Shown here: positions 10,330-19,549 of the stretch, one piece after another | Layout of the letters: each line of letters starts with the position of its first letter | Position numbering within the stretch: position 1 is the stretch's first letter | Program-made: the position numbers and the translations under genes | Notes under the pieces: model-generated | What the model saw: the letters and a program-made list of their open reading frames with translations, nothing else | What the model was told of the DNA's origin: nothing | Databases searched by the model: none | Source: Nelumbo lutea | Lineage: Eukaryota; Streptophyta; Magnoliopsida; Proteales; Nelumbonaceae | Assembly (NCBI GenBank): GCA_022828595.1 | Contig: JAKGHH010000002.1 | Location: 83,296,076 to 83,360,075 of the forward strand | Length of the DNA: 64,000 bases | Direction: 5' to 3'

Positions 10330-11830
10330 CCAGAACAATGTAGGAAGCTTTGTCAGTTCCTGAGTGGAAAGATGCAATGAAGGTTGAAATGGATGCTCTT
10401 CTGAGGAATAATACTTGGGAGCTAGTTGACTAACCTAAAGGGAAGAAACCGGTTGGATATAGATGGGTATTTACTATGAAACATAATGCTGATGGTTTCA
10501 TTGAAAGGTATAAGGCCTAGTTAGTTGCAAAGGAATTTACTCAGACTTATGGTATAGACTACTTGGAAACTTTTGCTCCAGTAGCAAAGATGACCACTAT
10601 TAGAGTTTTATTATCCCTTGCAGCCAGTTACTCTTGGAAATGCCTTCCTCAATGGAGACTTACAGGAAGAAGTCTACATGTAGTTACCTCCTGGATTTTT
10701 ATGATGCAAAGACAGGAAAGAAGGTTTGTCGGTTGAATAAAGTCTTATATGGACTAAAGCAGTCCCCCAGAGCTTGGTTTTATAGATTCAGACAAGCCCT
10801 TGAAAAATTCGGCTATGTACAGGCCTAGTCAGATCATACATTGTTCATTAAGAGAGTGGACTCTTCCATGACTTTGCTTGTTGTATATGTGGATGATATT
10901 GTAATGACAGGGAATGATAACAGTGAGATTGAGTCTCTTGAACAACTCCATCAAGAGTTTGAGGTGAAAGATCTGGGAGAGCTACGCTACTTCTTGGGTA
11001 TTGAGGTAGCTAGATCTAAACATGGGATTTTTGTTTCTCAAAGAAAGTATGTTCTAGATCTATTGGAAGAAACTGGAAAGTTGGGTGTTAAGCCTGTAGA
11101 TACATCTATTGAACAGAATTGCAAGATCAGTGCCCAGGGTGGAGAGCCACTTGAAGATAAAGCTATGTTCTAATGGTTAGTTGGAAAACTCCTCTATCTT
11201 TGTCTCACACGACCGGACATCAGTTATGCAGTCAACGTTGTCAGTCAGTATATGCACTCTCCTAGAACTACTCACCTTGCAGTTGAGAGGATATTAGCAT
11301 ACTTGAAGAAGTGTCCAAGTAGAGGTATATTATTCAAGAATAATGATCACATGAAGATAGAGGTTTATACAGATGCTGATTGGGTTGGGAGTGTTGATGA
11401 TAGAAGGTCTACCTCTGGATATTGTGCTTTTGTAGGAGGTAAACTTGTCTCCTAGAGGAATAAGAAACAAAGTGTTGTTTCTCGTTCTAGTGCTGAAGCT
11501 GAATATAGATCTATGACTAATGGTGTGGCTGAAATCCTATGGCGGAAGTCATTATTTGAGGAGTTGGGTATTGCTTAAGAGAAGCCCTTAATGTTGTATT
11601 GTGATAATTAGGCTGCTATTAATATAGCTCATAATCCGGTACAACATGACAGAGCTAAGCATATTGAAGTAGACCAACATTTTGTCGGAGAAAGGGTTTC
11701 ATCTCAAGAAGCGTGTCTCCGTATATCACCTCCAGCATGCAGCTCGCAGATCTTCTTACCAAGGCTGTTCCAAGAAAGAAGTTAGAGGCAGACCTATGCA
11801 AGTTGGGAATGACAAATATCTATTCCCAAC
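10330..11830 (+). pseudogene. copia element 1 reverse transcriptase and RNase H
   Basis: The copia RT is clear: 'WKDAMKVEMDAL' (about 10366), 'GYRWVFTMKHNADG' (about 10455), '[18 protein letters not shown]' (about 10570), 'VLYGLKQSPRAWFYRF' (about 10745) and the catalytic YVDD at 10886-10897, then 'FEVKDLGELRYFLGIEVAR'. RNase H follows with 'YTDADWVGSVDDRRSTSGYC' (about 11365), 'SRSSAEAEYRSM' (about 11485) and 'YCDN' (about 11600). About 30 nt before the 'AFLNGDL' motif are missing near 10634. At least eight TAG/TAA stops interrupt this part, most at sites where the family has Gln or Trp. Confidence 0.92.
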
Positions 11831-11839
11831 ATGGGGGAG
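11828..11839 (+). promoter_or_regulatory. Polypurine tract of copia element 1
   Basis: AACATGGGGGAG lies directly before the TG of the 3' LTR and matches the usual copia PPT, which primes plus-strand DNA synthesis. Confidence 0.85.
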
Positions 11840-12188
11840 TGTAGAGAACACTGATGTGGTCTCCACTGTGTTCGTATGGCAGCATATTTCTGTTAGTTAT
11901 GTCAGTGTTAGTTGGTAGTTATTTCAGTTTGTTATTTCAGCTTTATTATTAGTTTATTTGCCATGTAAGCAATAAGGGCAATTCAGCCCTTTTACAATTA
12001 GTCAACATATATAAATATTAAGAGTGTCTCGGCTGATGTCAAGACCAACCCTCTCTCTTTTCCATAATCTCTTCGTGTGCTTCTTCTCTTCTCTTCTCTC
12101 CTCTCTTCTTCTCTTCTTCTCTTCTTCTCTTCTGCAATTTCTTCATTCTTTTTCTTTTGAGTTCAAGACTGATTGTAGTCTTGATCGA
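11840..12188 (+). repeat. 3' LTR of copia element 1
   Basis: A 349-bp LTR, TGTAGAGAACACTG to CTTGATCGA, aligning end to end with 5768-6124. The CT-rich tract near 12085-12135 is longer here through extra TTCTC units. It is followed by the target duplication CTACT. Confidence 0.93.
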
Positions 12189-12193
12189 CTACT

Positions 12194-12750
12194 CTACTGA
12201 AAGGTACTTTGGTTCCAATTTGCTAATTACCTCTTTATCACACACTGGATCTCAAATGGCCTTAGTTATACACATTGCACCAAGAGGGAGTCCTAGGTAA
12301 GTGGATGATAGCTTGCCAATCTTGCAGCCATGGATCTTTACCAATTCCTTCTAGTTGCTCATCTTGCCAACAGGGATTAGTTAACTCTTCTTGAAATTTA
12401 CCTTGACAATTGAGATGACTTCAAACCATTGAAGTAAGAACTTTAGATGGAGTAGTTCATCTGGGCCCATGGATATGAAGAGTAAAAGTGTCATGGGCAT
12501 TTTTAAATAAAGGGACTTCAGTATCCATTTCAGAGGCATGAAAACCCTCCTAGACTCCCCCCTCCATTGCTTTATTTGTTATTTGGGATAGCCTTCCATC
12601 ACATAAATAAACAAAAGTGGAGATAATGGGTCTCCTTAGCGGATGGGCTCTTTGATGATGTATGGTGTTTTCCTGTGGGTCCACAAAGGTCATATGTTTC
12701 TTATATACTCTCTTGCCTTCTTTTCCAGTATATTTCTTTTTATTTTCCAT
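12194..12750 (-). pseudogene. L1-type LINE ORF2, RT part (antisense, proximal half)
   Basis: The minus strand shows LINE reverse transcriptase motifs: 'GDPLSPL' preceded by a mutated Gln codon (about 12630), then a decayed FADDT region (about 12500) followed by 'LLKFLLQWFE' (about 12440). 'IPVGKM' follows (about 12375), then 'GCKIGKLSSTYLGLPL' (about 12290-12340). Reading further down the minus strand leads straight to 5767 across the copia insertion. Stops and frame changes make it a pseudogene. In active L1 elements ORF2 provides endonuclease, RT and, in many plants, RNase H. Confidence 0.85.
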
Positions 12751-12760
12751 AATAAAATAA

Positions 12761-13092
12761 GGGAAAATTCCCGATCAGTACCCTGTACTTTGGGCCTAGT
12801 GTTACTTTGGTCCCTGAACATTAAAATGCGACAATTCGGTACCCGAACTTTCAAAACGTGTCAATCCAGTACCTATCGTTAATCAGCTGTTAACCAGCCG
12901 TTAAGTGGCATTTGAAAAAGACACACTAGAAGGGCATTTGCGTCTTTTTCAAATGCCATTTAATGGTTGATTAACAGTAGGTACTGGATTGACATGTTTT
13001 GAAAGTTCAGGTACTGAATTGTTGCATTTTGAAGTTCGGGGACCAAAGTGGCAGTAGGCCCAAAGTACAGGGTACTAATCGGGAATTTTCCC
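12761..13092. mobile_element. Mutator-type MITE with long inverted arms
   Basis: A 332-bp foldback beginning GGGAAAATTCCCGATCAGTA and ending with the inverted equivalent, TACTAATCGGGAATTTTCCC. The two arms are inverted copies for about 135 bp each, with scattered mismatches. A perfect 9-bp direct repeat ATAAAATAA flanks it (12752-12760 and 13093-13101). A 9-bp duplication with long TIRs is characteristic of Mutator-like elements. There is no coding capacity, so it would depend on a transposase in trans. Several arm segments ('GTACCCTGTACTTTGG' and its inverse) could produce hairpin RNA if transcribed. Confidence 0.92.
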
Positions 13093-13242
13093 ATAAAATA
13101 ATGAAACCTAGCTCCACTTGTGATGATTAGCATCACCTAGATCCAAATTAATTCTGGCTCCATCTCTGATCAATAGTGTAGCTTATGCTTCAAATTTTAC
13201 AGGTTCTTGAAAAAGAACATGGTCCCCAAAGCTAGCATTTCA

Positions 13243-13525
13243 GTCTTCCTATCACCAGAATAAATTTCAATAATTGGTTTCTATAACATTTATTGAGAAC
13301 TGTGGTAATTGAACACTCCAGTCGGTCTACCAACATGATGGTTCTGGTGTTAATATAATCTTATTAATAAGATAATATAATATTATAGCATTTCATCTTG
13401 TCTTTCACTAGAATAAACTTAAAATAATTGGTATTCTATAAACATTATTGAGAAACGTGATGATTGAACTTCCCTCCATATGGTCTACCAACATTTCTTA
13501 TGGTATTAATGTAATGTTATTGATA
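13243..13525. repeat. Tandem duplication, about 152-bp period
   Basis: Copy 1 (about 13243-13394) and copy 2 (about 13395-13525) share 'CACTAGAATAAA', 'AATAATTGGT.TCTATAA', 'ATTATTGAGAA', 'GGTCTACCAACAT' and 'GTATTAAT.TAAT.TTATT' in the same order, with many differences. It lies upstream of the GT47 exon, probably in its intron. Confidence 0.7.
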
Positions 13526-13884
13526 TGACTGAATTTTTCCATTTAGATGCCTAACCAATAGTTGCTTAAGTGGTGGACATTCAATTGCCATGAATTCTCA
13601 CTATCCAAACAGGTTCTAATTCCTACACCATCAATTCACCTAATTGATTTGATACTAACAATCTAATTTACTACCCTTTTGGTAAGTTGTTTGCTATTAG
13701 TTCTTAAAATGGTCTAGAGTGCATCTAAATAGGGTAGCAGGGATCATCTAATGGGGGCCTTTTTCTGTGATTGGACTCAAGAAATGGTAGTTCATACTTG
13801 ATTGTGTAGTTGATAGTTACCTCAGATGGCTTGGATTGTTATAGTATGTGATTCTTAGATAATATGGCATGGGCTTCTTTGCAG

Positions 13885-14439
13885 GGTGGGTTCATTCGGC
13901 AAGAGTTGTTTTATCTTCTGAAAGAAGAAAAGGACGTGCATTTTTCTTTTGGGAGTATCCATGGTGATGGGATCAGAAGTGCCACCTTAGGAATGCAGAC
14001 CTCAAAGTTCTGCCTAAACATTGCAGGTGACACTCCATCATCCAACCGCCTATTTGATGCCATTGCTAGCCACTGTGTTCCTGTCATAATCAGTGATGAT
14101 ATCGAGCTTCCTTATGAAGATGTGCTTGATTACTCGGAATTTTGCATCTTTGTACGCACATCGGATGCTCTAAAAGAAAAGTTCGTCATCAATCTGATCA
14201 GGAGCATTAGTAAGGAGGAATGGACACGGATGTGGAAAAGACTGAAAGAGGTTGAAAGGTTCTTCGAGTTTCAGTATCCATCACAAAAGGATGATGCTGT
14301 ACAAATGATTTGGCAGGCAGTGGCACGTAAGGTGTCATCAGTCCGATTGAAGTTAAACAAGTCAAGGCGATTCTCCCGCTTTGAAGTTGGGAGGACGAAA
14401 AGGACAATAGTAATTCCATCGGCAAAGAATTTTTGGTGA
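13885..14439 (+). CDS. GT47 exostosin-family glycosyltransferase, 3'-terminal exon
   Basis: A 184-codon open frame from a splice acceptor (TTCTTTGCAG, ending at 13884, phase 0) to TGA at 14437-14439. It carries the C-terminal half of a plant exostosin domain: 'GGFIRQELFYLL', 'KFCLNIAGDTPSSNRLFD', 'HCVPVIISDDIELPYED' and 'YSEFCIFV', then 'FEFQYPS' and a basic tail rich in Arg/Lys and aromatics. Enzymes of this family are Golgi type II membrane proteins that add sugars to pectin, xylan or xyloglucan. The sequence looks closest to the clade of uncharacterised GT47 proteins related to ARAD arabinosyltransferases. No exon for the N-terminal half or the membrane anchor is visible in the 13.9 kb to the left. 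It is the only uninterrupted host-like coding exon here with strong family motifs. Confidence 0.88.
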   Translation, partial: GGFIRQELFYLLKEEKDVHFSFGSIHGDGIRSATLGMQTSKFCLNIAGDTPSSNRLFDAIASHCVPVIISDDIELPYEDVLDYSEFCIFVRTSDALKEKFVINLIRSISKEEWTRMWKRLKEVERFFEFQYPSQKDDAVQMIWQAVARKVSSVRLKLNKSRRFSRFEVGRTKRTIVIPSAKNFW

Positions 14440-15000
14440 GAAGTTATCCCAAAAGAGCATTGTAGGTTGCGTTGATTCTCCCTTTCTGAACGATTTCGTT
14501 AACATATAAATAAATTTACTGCTTTAGAAAGGTGAGAAATGATTTTTCTCACTACAAATTTTGAGCCTTTTAACTTGTAATGTAAATGAGGGGAGTTTTG
14601 TGTTTTACATCAGAGAATTAGTTTCAAAATATGGCTTTGTAAAGGTGTATCAACTATGTTCATTGTACTGTAACGAGGGCATATTTTCATCTCTAGGGTC
14701 AAATGCAAAATTACCCTTAACTTGGGTTTTTAGGACTGAAGTCCCTTTTTTCATCAAATTGCTAAGAGGATATTTGAAAGCAGGGAAAATCTATGATATC
14801 CATATCATATCGGATGAGATGGACCAATCAACATTCAACTTTTTGTTTGGGTGAATACGTGTTATCCCAGGTAACCAGTTTTAAAAACAACTATTTAAAT
14901 CACATTTCAAAAAAATGTCACCCTCCCCCTTTTCTCTCTATCTCCAAATTCCAACCCCATGCCCTGCATTATGCCAACCTTATTATCAAGAAACAATTGA
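14440..15000 (+). other. GT47 3' flank, no other gene seen
   Basis: Probable 3' UTR and flank: an ATAAATAAA block near 14506-14514 could serve as a poly(A) signal. The 97-codon open frame at 14561-14854 has no recognisable domain, and I treat it as chance. Confidence 0.45.
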
Positions 15001-15041
15001 GTCCCACTATAGAGAGAGACAACCTTTATTGCCGATGTAAA

Positions 15042-15355
15042 ATGGCTTCCCCAGCTGCAATAGAGTCCATTGTCATCTTCAAGAGACCAGACAACCTTCG
15101 TTGGCGGAAGGTAATAATTAATTAATTAAGCTCTTTAAGTACTTATTATTCTATTAACCACCTGCAGCCACATCTATAGATTGTAGTCTATAGGAGATGA
15201 GAGGTATTTTTCTGCATTTTGGTTATTAACCAGATTTCTTTTTTCCTGTGCAGTCACCAAGGAGGGATTGTTGTAGCATTCTGCCATCGAAGAAGAGTTC
15301 CACAATGCACATATCCGTGGGCAACTGTCTAGGTGGTGAAGTAACTGAATTGTAG
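15042..15355 (+). CDS. Possible two-exon gene for a 56-residue protein
   Basis: An ATG at 15042 opens 23 codons ending at 15110 on a consensus donor (GGAAG|GTAATA). A polypyrimidine acceptor TTTTTTCCTGTGCAG ends at 15253. The phase-0 join continues for 33 codons to TAG at 15353-15355. The predicted product is basic in its middle (KRPDNLRWRK, then SPRRDCCS), with no signal peptide or membrane segment and three Cys. It matches no family I recognise. The 143-nt intron is AT-rich, as expected in plants. It could be a true small protein, the visible part of a longer alternatively spliced transcript, or chance. Confidence 0.35.
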
Positions 15356-15794
15356 CACAAGAGATTGAGTTAGTTTTTGATTCATTAATCTGTATTTTCT
15401 TTTTTGGAGGGGGGGGGGGGGGAGGGGGTGAGTTCATGAGGGTAAGATTAGTTTCCATTCACATTACTATAACTGCTAATTCGTATAATACAGCATCGTA
15501 CTTGTAATAATGGTCTTTCTTGGTAGAACTCCAACTCCAACATATTAAATCGTAACAAAACAAAATATCAAAATCTCTCTAGCTGGTAACAAATTCAGAA
15601 ATATGTCCAACCCAGAAGAAAATACAACTCAATTACTTTTTACCGACTGACCAAGTGTTTCAGCTTCTTTGTTAGCATTCAGTTCCTCTGAAAATACAAC
15701 TCAATTGCTAGTTCCCCGTATGTGCTTATTTTCAACTTCTCAAAGCATTTTTTTCGCTTACTATGCCTTGTGTTTATTGATTTTTGGTTTACAG
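15356..15794. other. Spacer with G-homopolymer
   Basis: No gene is visible. A G tract interrupted once by A lies at about 15408-15428. The phrase GAAAATACAACTCAATT occurs twice, at about 15618 and 15691, a small local duplication. Confidence 0.5.
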
Positions 15795-16271
15795 ACTACA
15801 GTTATGCCACTAGGAGAGGAGGAACTCCATTTGGTAGCCATGTTATCTAGGAAGAATGATAAACAATATTTATGTTTTTGGGGTTTTAATGTTGCACTAG
15901 TGCTTTACAATTCTAGTCTTGTCATGCTAAATCTTAGCTGTCTTGGCATGGTATTTAATCTTGATGAAACACTTGTAGTTGTAAACACAATGCGATCATT
16001 TGAGGATCAAATTGATGCCTTACAGCGGAAAATAAATACAGAGGTGGATCCCCAACGCATTGCTGGCATGTTAGCAGAGGTTAAGCGCTATAAGGATTAC
16101 AAGATTATTTTGAAACAGGATGCATAAAATGATTAGGTTGTTGACAATGGAAAGGTGATTAAAGTTCAATCTGAGATTGTTCCAACTTTGTCTGACAACC
16201 ATCAACCAATTGCCCGTTCACTTATAAGGTTACAGGGAAGGAACATTATTTTGACTCGCATAAATCCTGGG
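15795..16271 (+). pseudogene. CPL1/CPL2-like RNA polymerase II CTD phosphatase, isolated dead exon
   Basis: From a splice acceptor (TTTTTGGTTTACAG, to 15794) to a donor (CCTGGG|GTATGT, 16271) one frame matches the central FCP1-like region of plant C-terminal-domain phosphatase-like 1/2: 'LGEEELHLVAMLSRKN', 'NTMRSFEDQIDALQRKI', 'EVDPQRIAGMLAEVKRY', 'VVDNGKVIKVQSEIVP' and 'SDNHQPIARSLIRLQ'. The family dephosphorylates Ser5 of the Pol II CTD using a DxDET motif whose first Asp is the nucleophile. Here that codon (15957-15959) is AAT, giving NLDET. Stops TAA (16125-16127) and TAG (16134-16136) also interrupt it. Intact splice borders show it arose from genomic DNA, not a retroposed mRNA. No neighbouring CPL exon is visible. 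Confidence 0.88.
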
Positions 16272-17158
16272 GTATGTATTCACCAAATCCAAATCCTTTA
16301 CTTAGGACAAATCCATAACCCAATTGTGGATTTACAACAGAAGAGGAAACTCGAAAGAGATAAGAATGGGTAGCGAGGATTCGGTTAATGGATAAGTTAA
16401 AGAGTGTTTTAAATTTTAATTAATATATGAAAAAATAATTACCGGTTACTTAAATAAATTCGGTAACTTCTGTATACGTGGCAGTAATAGAGGTTTTAGA
16501 TATGGTATGGTTTTCCATATCATAGCCGGACCCAATGTTTAGAATGGACTTGGTAGTTTTGAGGTACAAATGTCATGTTGAACTAGAAAAACCGAAAACC
16601 GTGGACCAGACACTTTTCTAGTTTGATGTGTAGTTTGGTTCTCACTTTCTCAGGATATTGGTTCAAAGAGAGCCATCCAAGAAAGCAACGACAGTTCCTC
16701 TTCAAATTTTTTCCCCATCAAGGCACATAAATCATCATGGCATAAGCAACAACAGAAAGACACTACTTGTGGCAAAGGATTTTCGAATGCAACAGTTGTG
16801 GCTATATGGAAATGCTAAGTGATCGATTATTTACAAGGTCATATACTTAATTGAAGGGAAATTAATATGCAAGAAATGCGTAACTTTGAGAACTGTGGAG
16901 CAGTAGTAATGGGGGGCAACCGAAGAGAAGCGTTTCCACTTGTAATAAGAGATCAATGGAGCGAGAAGATGAGATTTAGGTGTTTAAAATATTGTTTGTA
17001 ACCCACTGTGGACCCAACCGGTAGAATCATTTGAACCATCACCTGATCAAGATTTTGGGTCCAGTTATAGTAAAACTTAGAAATTGGTAAAAAATCGTTG
17101 ACCTAATGAAAAACCATCCAACTTGGGTGATTGGACAATTGACCTGTTCAACCTAGTG
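16272..17158. other. Non-coding spacer
   Basis: No gene or defined repeat is recognised. A short inverted repeat, TATGGTATGG then CCATATCATA, lies near 16501-16525. Confidence 0.4.
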
Positions 17159-17424
17159 GAAGTGTAAAATGGGCCAGATCACCTGCAGGTTAGCATGGTC
17201 CAGGACAGAATGGGCCATGTTAGGCACAGTCCGTGGCCCATGTGGGCTCGTGGTGGCACGGCCTGTGGCCCAGGCACAACACAACTTGTGCCAATTATAG
17301 CCGCTATAAGTTGGTATAATGGCAAATTACCCCAACATCTATAAACTATTATTTGGGGGGTATTTGTGTGTTTTATCAAAGGGGGTGCAAAAGTGACTAA
17401 AATGCCTCCAATTGGTATTGGGGG

Positions 17425-17638
17425 GGGGGGATATTTCAAGTAAAGTGATAAATAAACTTTATACATGATAAAAGTACCCCTCTCAACAACTATAAATGGA
17501 TAGTTTAGGAGGATATTTTGGTCAATTCAATGGGGGGATATTTCAAGTAAAGTGATAAATAAACTTTATAAATGATAAAAGTACCCCTCTCAACAACTAT
17601 AAATGGATAGTTTAGGAGGATATTTTGGTCAATTCAAT
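17425..17638. repeat. Near-identical 107-bp tandem duplication
   Basis: The units 17425-17531 and 17532-17638 (start GGGGGGATATTTCAAG, end GGTCAATTCAAT) are almost identical; the clear difference is ATACATG versus ATAAATG. The first copy is preceded by a longer G tract (17421-17430). The lack of divergence points to a recent event, or to an assembly duplication. Confidence 0.9.
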
Positions 17639-18009
17639 TATTTCTACCTCCCATAAAATCCTAACCCTTACACATTTTCATCATAACAACAATCATTCTT
17701 ATTCAATCAAATTCAATCTCCTATATCCTGTTCTCGTACTTTCATATTATTCTATAGTCTCCCCTCATATACTCATTTTTTTTTTATTTCAAGTTTCAAC
17801 AAATAGGAAGGCTTGACCAAGTGTCTCATGTTGAAGTTGGCAATTTGAATAACTTGAAAGCTTTGCATTCAAAGTTGAAATACTGAATCGACAAAATGGA
17901 CTTTGAGGACCAAAGTGCAATTACCAGGTTGGATTCTTTTATAAATTTTAGATTTTAATATTTATTAAAATAGTTAGTTCCTCTTAAACCCCCTCTCAAA
18001 TCCAATTTA

Positions 18010-18490
18010 ATGCTGGCCCTAGTAATTTTATGGTATCAAGAAAAAAAAACTAGTGATGTTTGGAATTATTTTATCTTGAAGAATGTATCAGGAAAGGGCA
18101 TGAGAGCAATTTGCAATAAATGTAAAGGTGAGTTTTACTATCAAAGTAGTAGTAGTAGTGGTGGTAGTAGTATTGGCACTAGCTATTTGAAAAGACATCT
18201 AATAGACTATTAGATGTCCAACATAGGAAATTTTGATATTTTAGCATAGTGGAAAGCACAGGAAAATAATTATCCTATGCTTATCGTTATGGCACATGAT
18301 CTACTAACCCCTTTTGTGTCGATAGTAGTAGCGGAGTTTTGTTTTAGTACAGAAAATGGATTGAGAGGTAAAAGGAGCTAGATGACAGATGAAACATTGG
18401 AGATGTGCATTTGTCTAAGAGATGGGTTTGATGCAGAAGATAGACTGCAAGATATGTCATCCCATGTATCACCACTTAGTGGGACTTGAA
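18010..18490 (+). pseudogene. hAT transposase remnant: BED finger joined to dimerisation domain
   Basis: The first 67 codons contain a BED-type zinc finger: 'TSDVWNYFILKNVSGKGMRA', 'ICNKCKGEF' and 'GTSYLKRHL' (C-x2-C and the His part), with a Ser/Gly run between. After a stop at 18211-18213 the same region reads as the hAT C-terminal dimerisation domain: 'WKAQENNYPML', 'DLLTPFVS', 'TDETLEMCICLRD'. The whole catalytic DDE and insertion domain between them is absent. RICESLEEPER-type proteins of about 600-700 residues are the full-length relatives. It cannot cut DNA. Confidence 0.82.
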
Positions 18491-19099
18491 GAAATTTTTT
18501 TTTAGATGATCGTAAATTTTGAGATTTTCATCAATTTTATTTGTACCTTGTTAGTTATTTGTACATTTTTTAATTCCACTGTAAATTTCATTTTCTATTT
18601 TGTTATAACATTTTTTTCAATTTCATTGTGTTTTTTTCCAATTTTATTTAATCAGTATATATTTTTATTGTATGAATTGATTATTCATACAGAATAAAAT
18701 TTTAAGATGATTTTTCTTTTCAAATTTTTGCTACAACTTATAATCATTGTATTTGTCATTTTTCCTTTTTTTTTTTTCATTTTTGTAGTGAAAAAAGAAA
18801 GAAAATAAAAAATATAGGCTGGCTCGACCCAAGGCCTATGGGCTACGAGATCAGGCTTGTGTTGGGCTCCACCTCCAACTTGGGTAGGCCATGCCAGCCT
18901 GATCCACTATAGTAGCCATGTCGGGCTTGCACAACCTGCTATAGTAAGGGCAACATGAAAATTACACCTGTAAATTGGTGATCGGGTCACGGGTTTCACA
19001 CTAAACATGTATACAAACTTCAAGAAAGCATAACTTTGAGCTTTAATATCCGATAGGGCTGATTTTTTTTTTTTTTTTATTTTGATTTTGGGTCCGAAA

Positions 19100-19470
19100 A
19101 CATACTTTGTGTGCTTCTTCGGAAACTTATGTTGTCTCCAGGCCCTACTTTCAATTTGATTCCTTCTTCAAGCTAGCATGAAATCTTTGCAGTCCTCTCT
19201 AAACAGAACATCCAGAGGGTCCATTTTATATACCTGATCCCAGTTGAAACTTTTCCACAATGATGTACACTTTGCACCAAGAGAGGGTCCCAGGTAAGTG
19301 GATGGTAGCTTTCCAATCTTGCAGCTAAGGATCTTAACTCTTGTTGAAATTTACACTAATAATTGAGACGACTCAAACCATTGAAATGAGAACTTTAGAT
19401 GGAGCATGCATATAAAGCGTAAAGTCTCATGGGCATTTTTCAATAAAGGGACTTCAATATTCGTTTTAGA
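19100..19470 (-). pseudogene. L1-type LINE fragment, internally deleted (antisense)
   Basis: The plus-strand text is recognisably the same family as 5340-5480 ('GGCCCTACTTTCAATTTG', 'AGAGGGTCCATT') joined to the family of 12290-12490 ('GTCCCAGGTAAGTGGATGG', 'TCATGGGCATTTTT'). In the LINE these parts are separated by several hundred bases, so this copy has an internal deletion or is a rearranged fragment. Stops are frequent. Confidence 0.72.
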
Positions 19471-19549
19471 GGGATAAGCAACTTTACCGATGAGCACAAT
19501 ATTGCAGTGTCCACATTCTTTATGTTCCTGTTTAGACTCCATACTTGTT

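Larger units (their letters stand above)
5768..12188 (+). mobile_element. Ty1/copia LTR retrotransposon, complete but dead
   Basis: A 6.4-kb element with 5' LTR 5768-6124, iMet-type PBS at 6130, gag, protease, integrase, RT and RNase H in copia order, PPT at about 11828-11839 and 3' LTR 11840-12188. The 5-bp target duplication CTACT lies at 5763-5767 and 12189-12193. It is inserted in a minus-strand LINE (4880-5767 and 12194-12750) and itself contains an 878-bp LINE (8223-9100). The LTRs differ at roughly 15 positions plus a few indels, so the insertion is not new. Multiple in-frame stops and a short deletion in RT make it non-autonomous. Confidence 0.95.
17159..18980 (+). mobile_element. Internally deleted hAT element
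   Basis: Both ends are rich in GGCCCAT/GGGCC and GGCACGG-type motifs (17165-17280 and 18820-18950), as in subterminal regions of plant hAT elements. Outer ends read AGTGTAAAAT (about 17159) and, inverted, AGGTGTAATT (about 18985). I found no clean 8-bp target duplication, so the borders are approximate. The coding remnant at 18010-18490 joins an N-terminal BED finger to a C-terminal dimerisation region. Confidence 0.6.

Noticed and set aside
14561..14854. 97-codon frame downstream of the GT47 stop
   Set aside because: No homology or domain recognised, no splice or promoter support; probably 3' flank.
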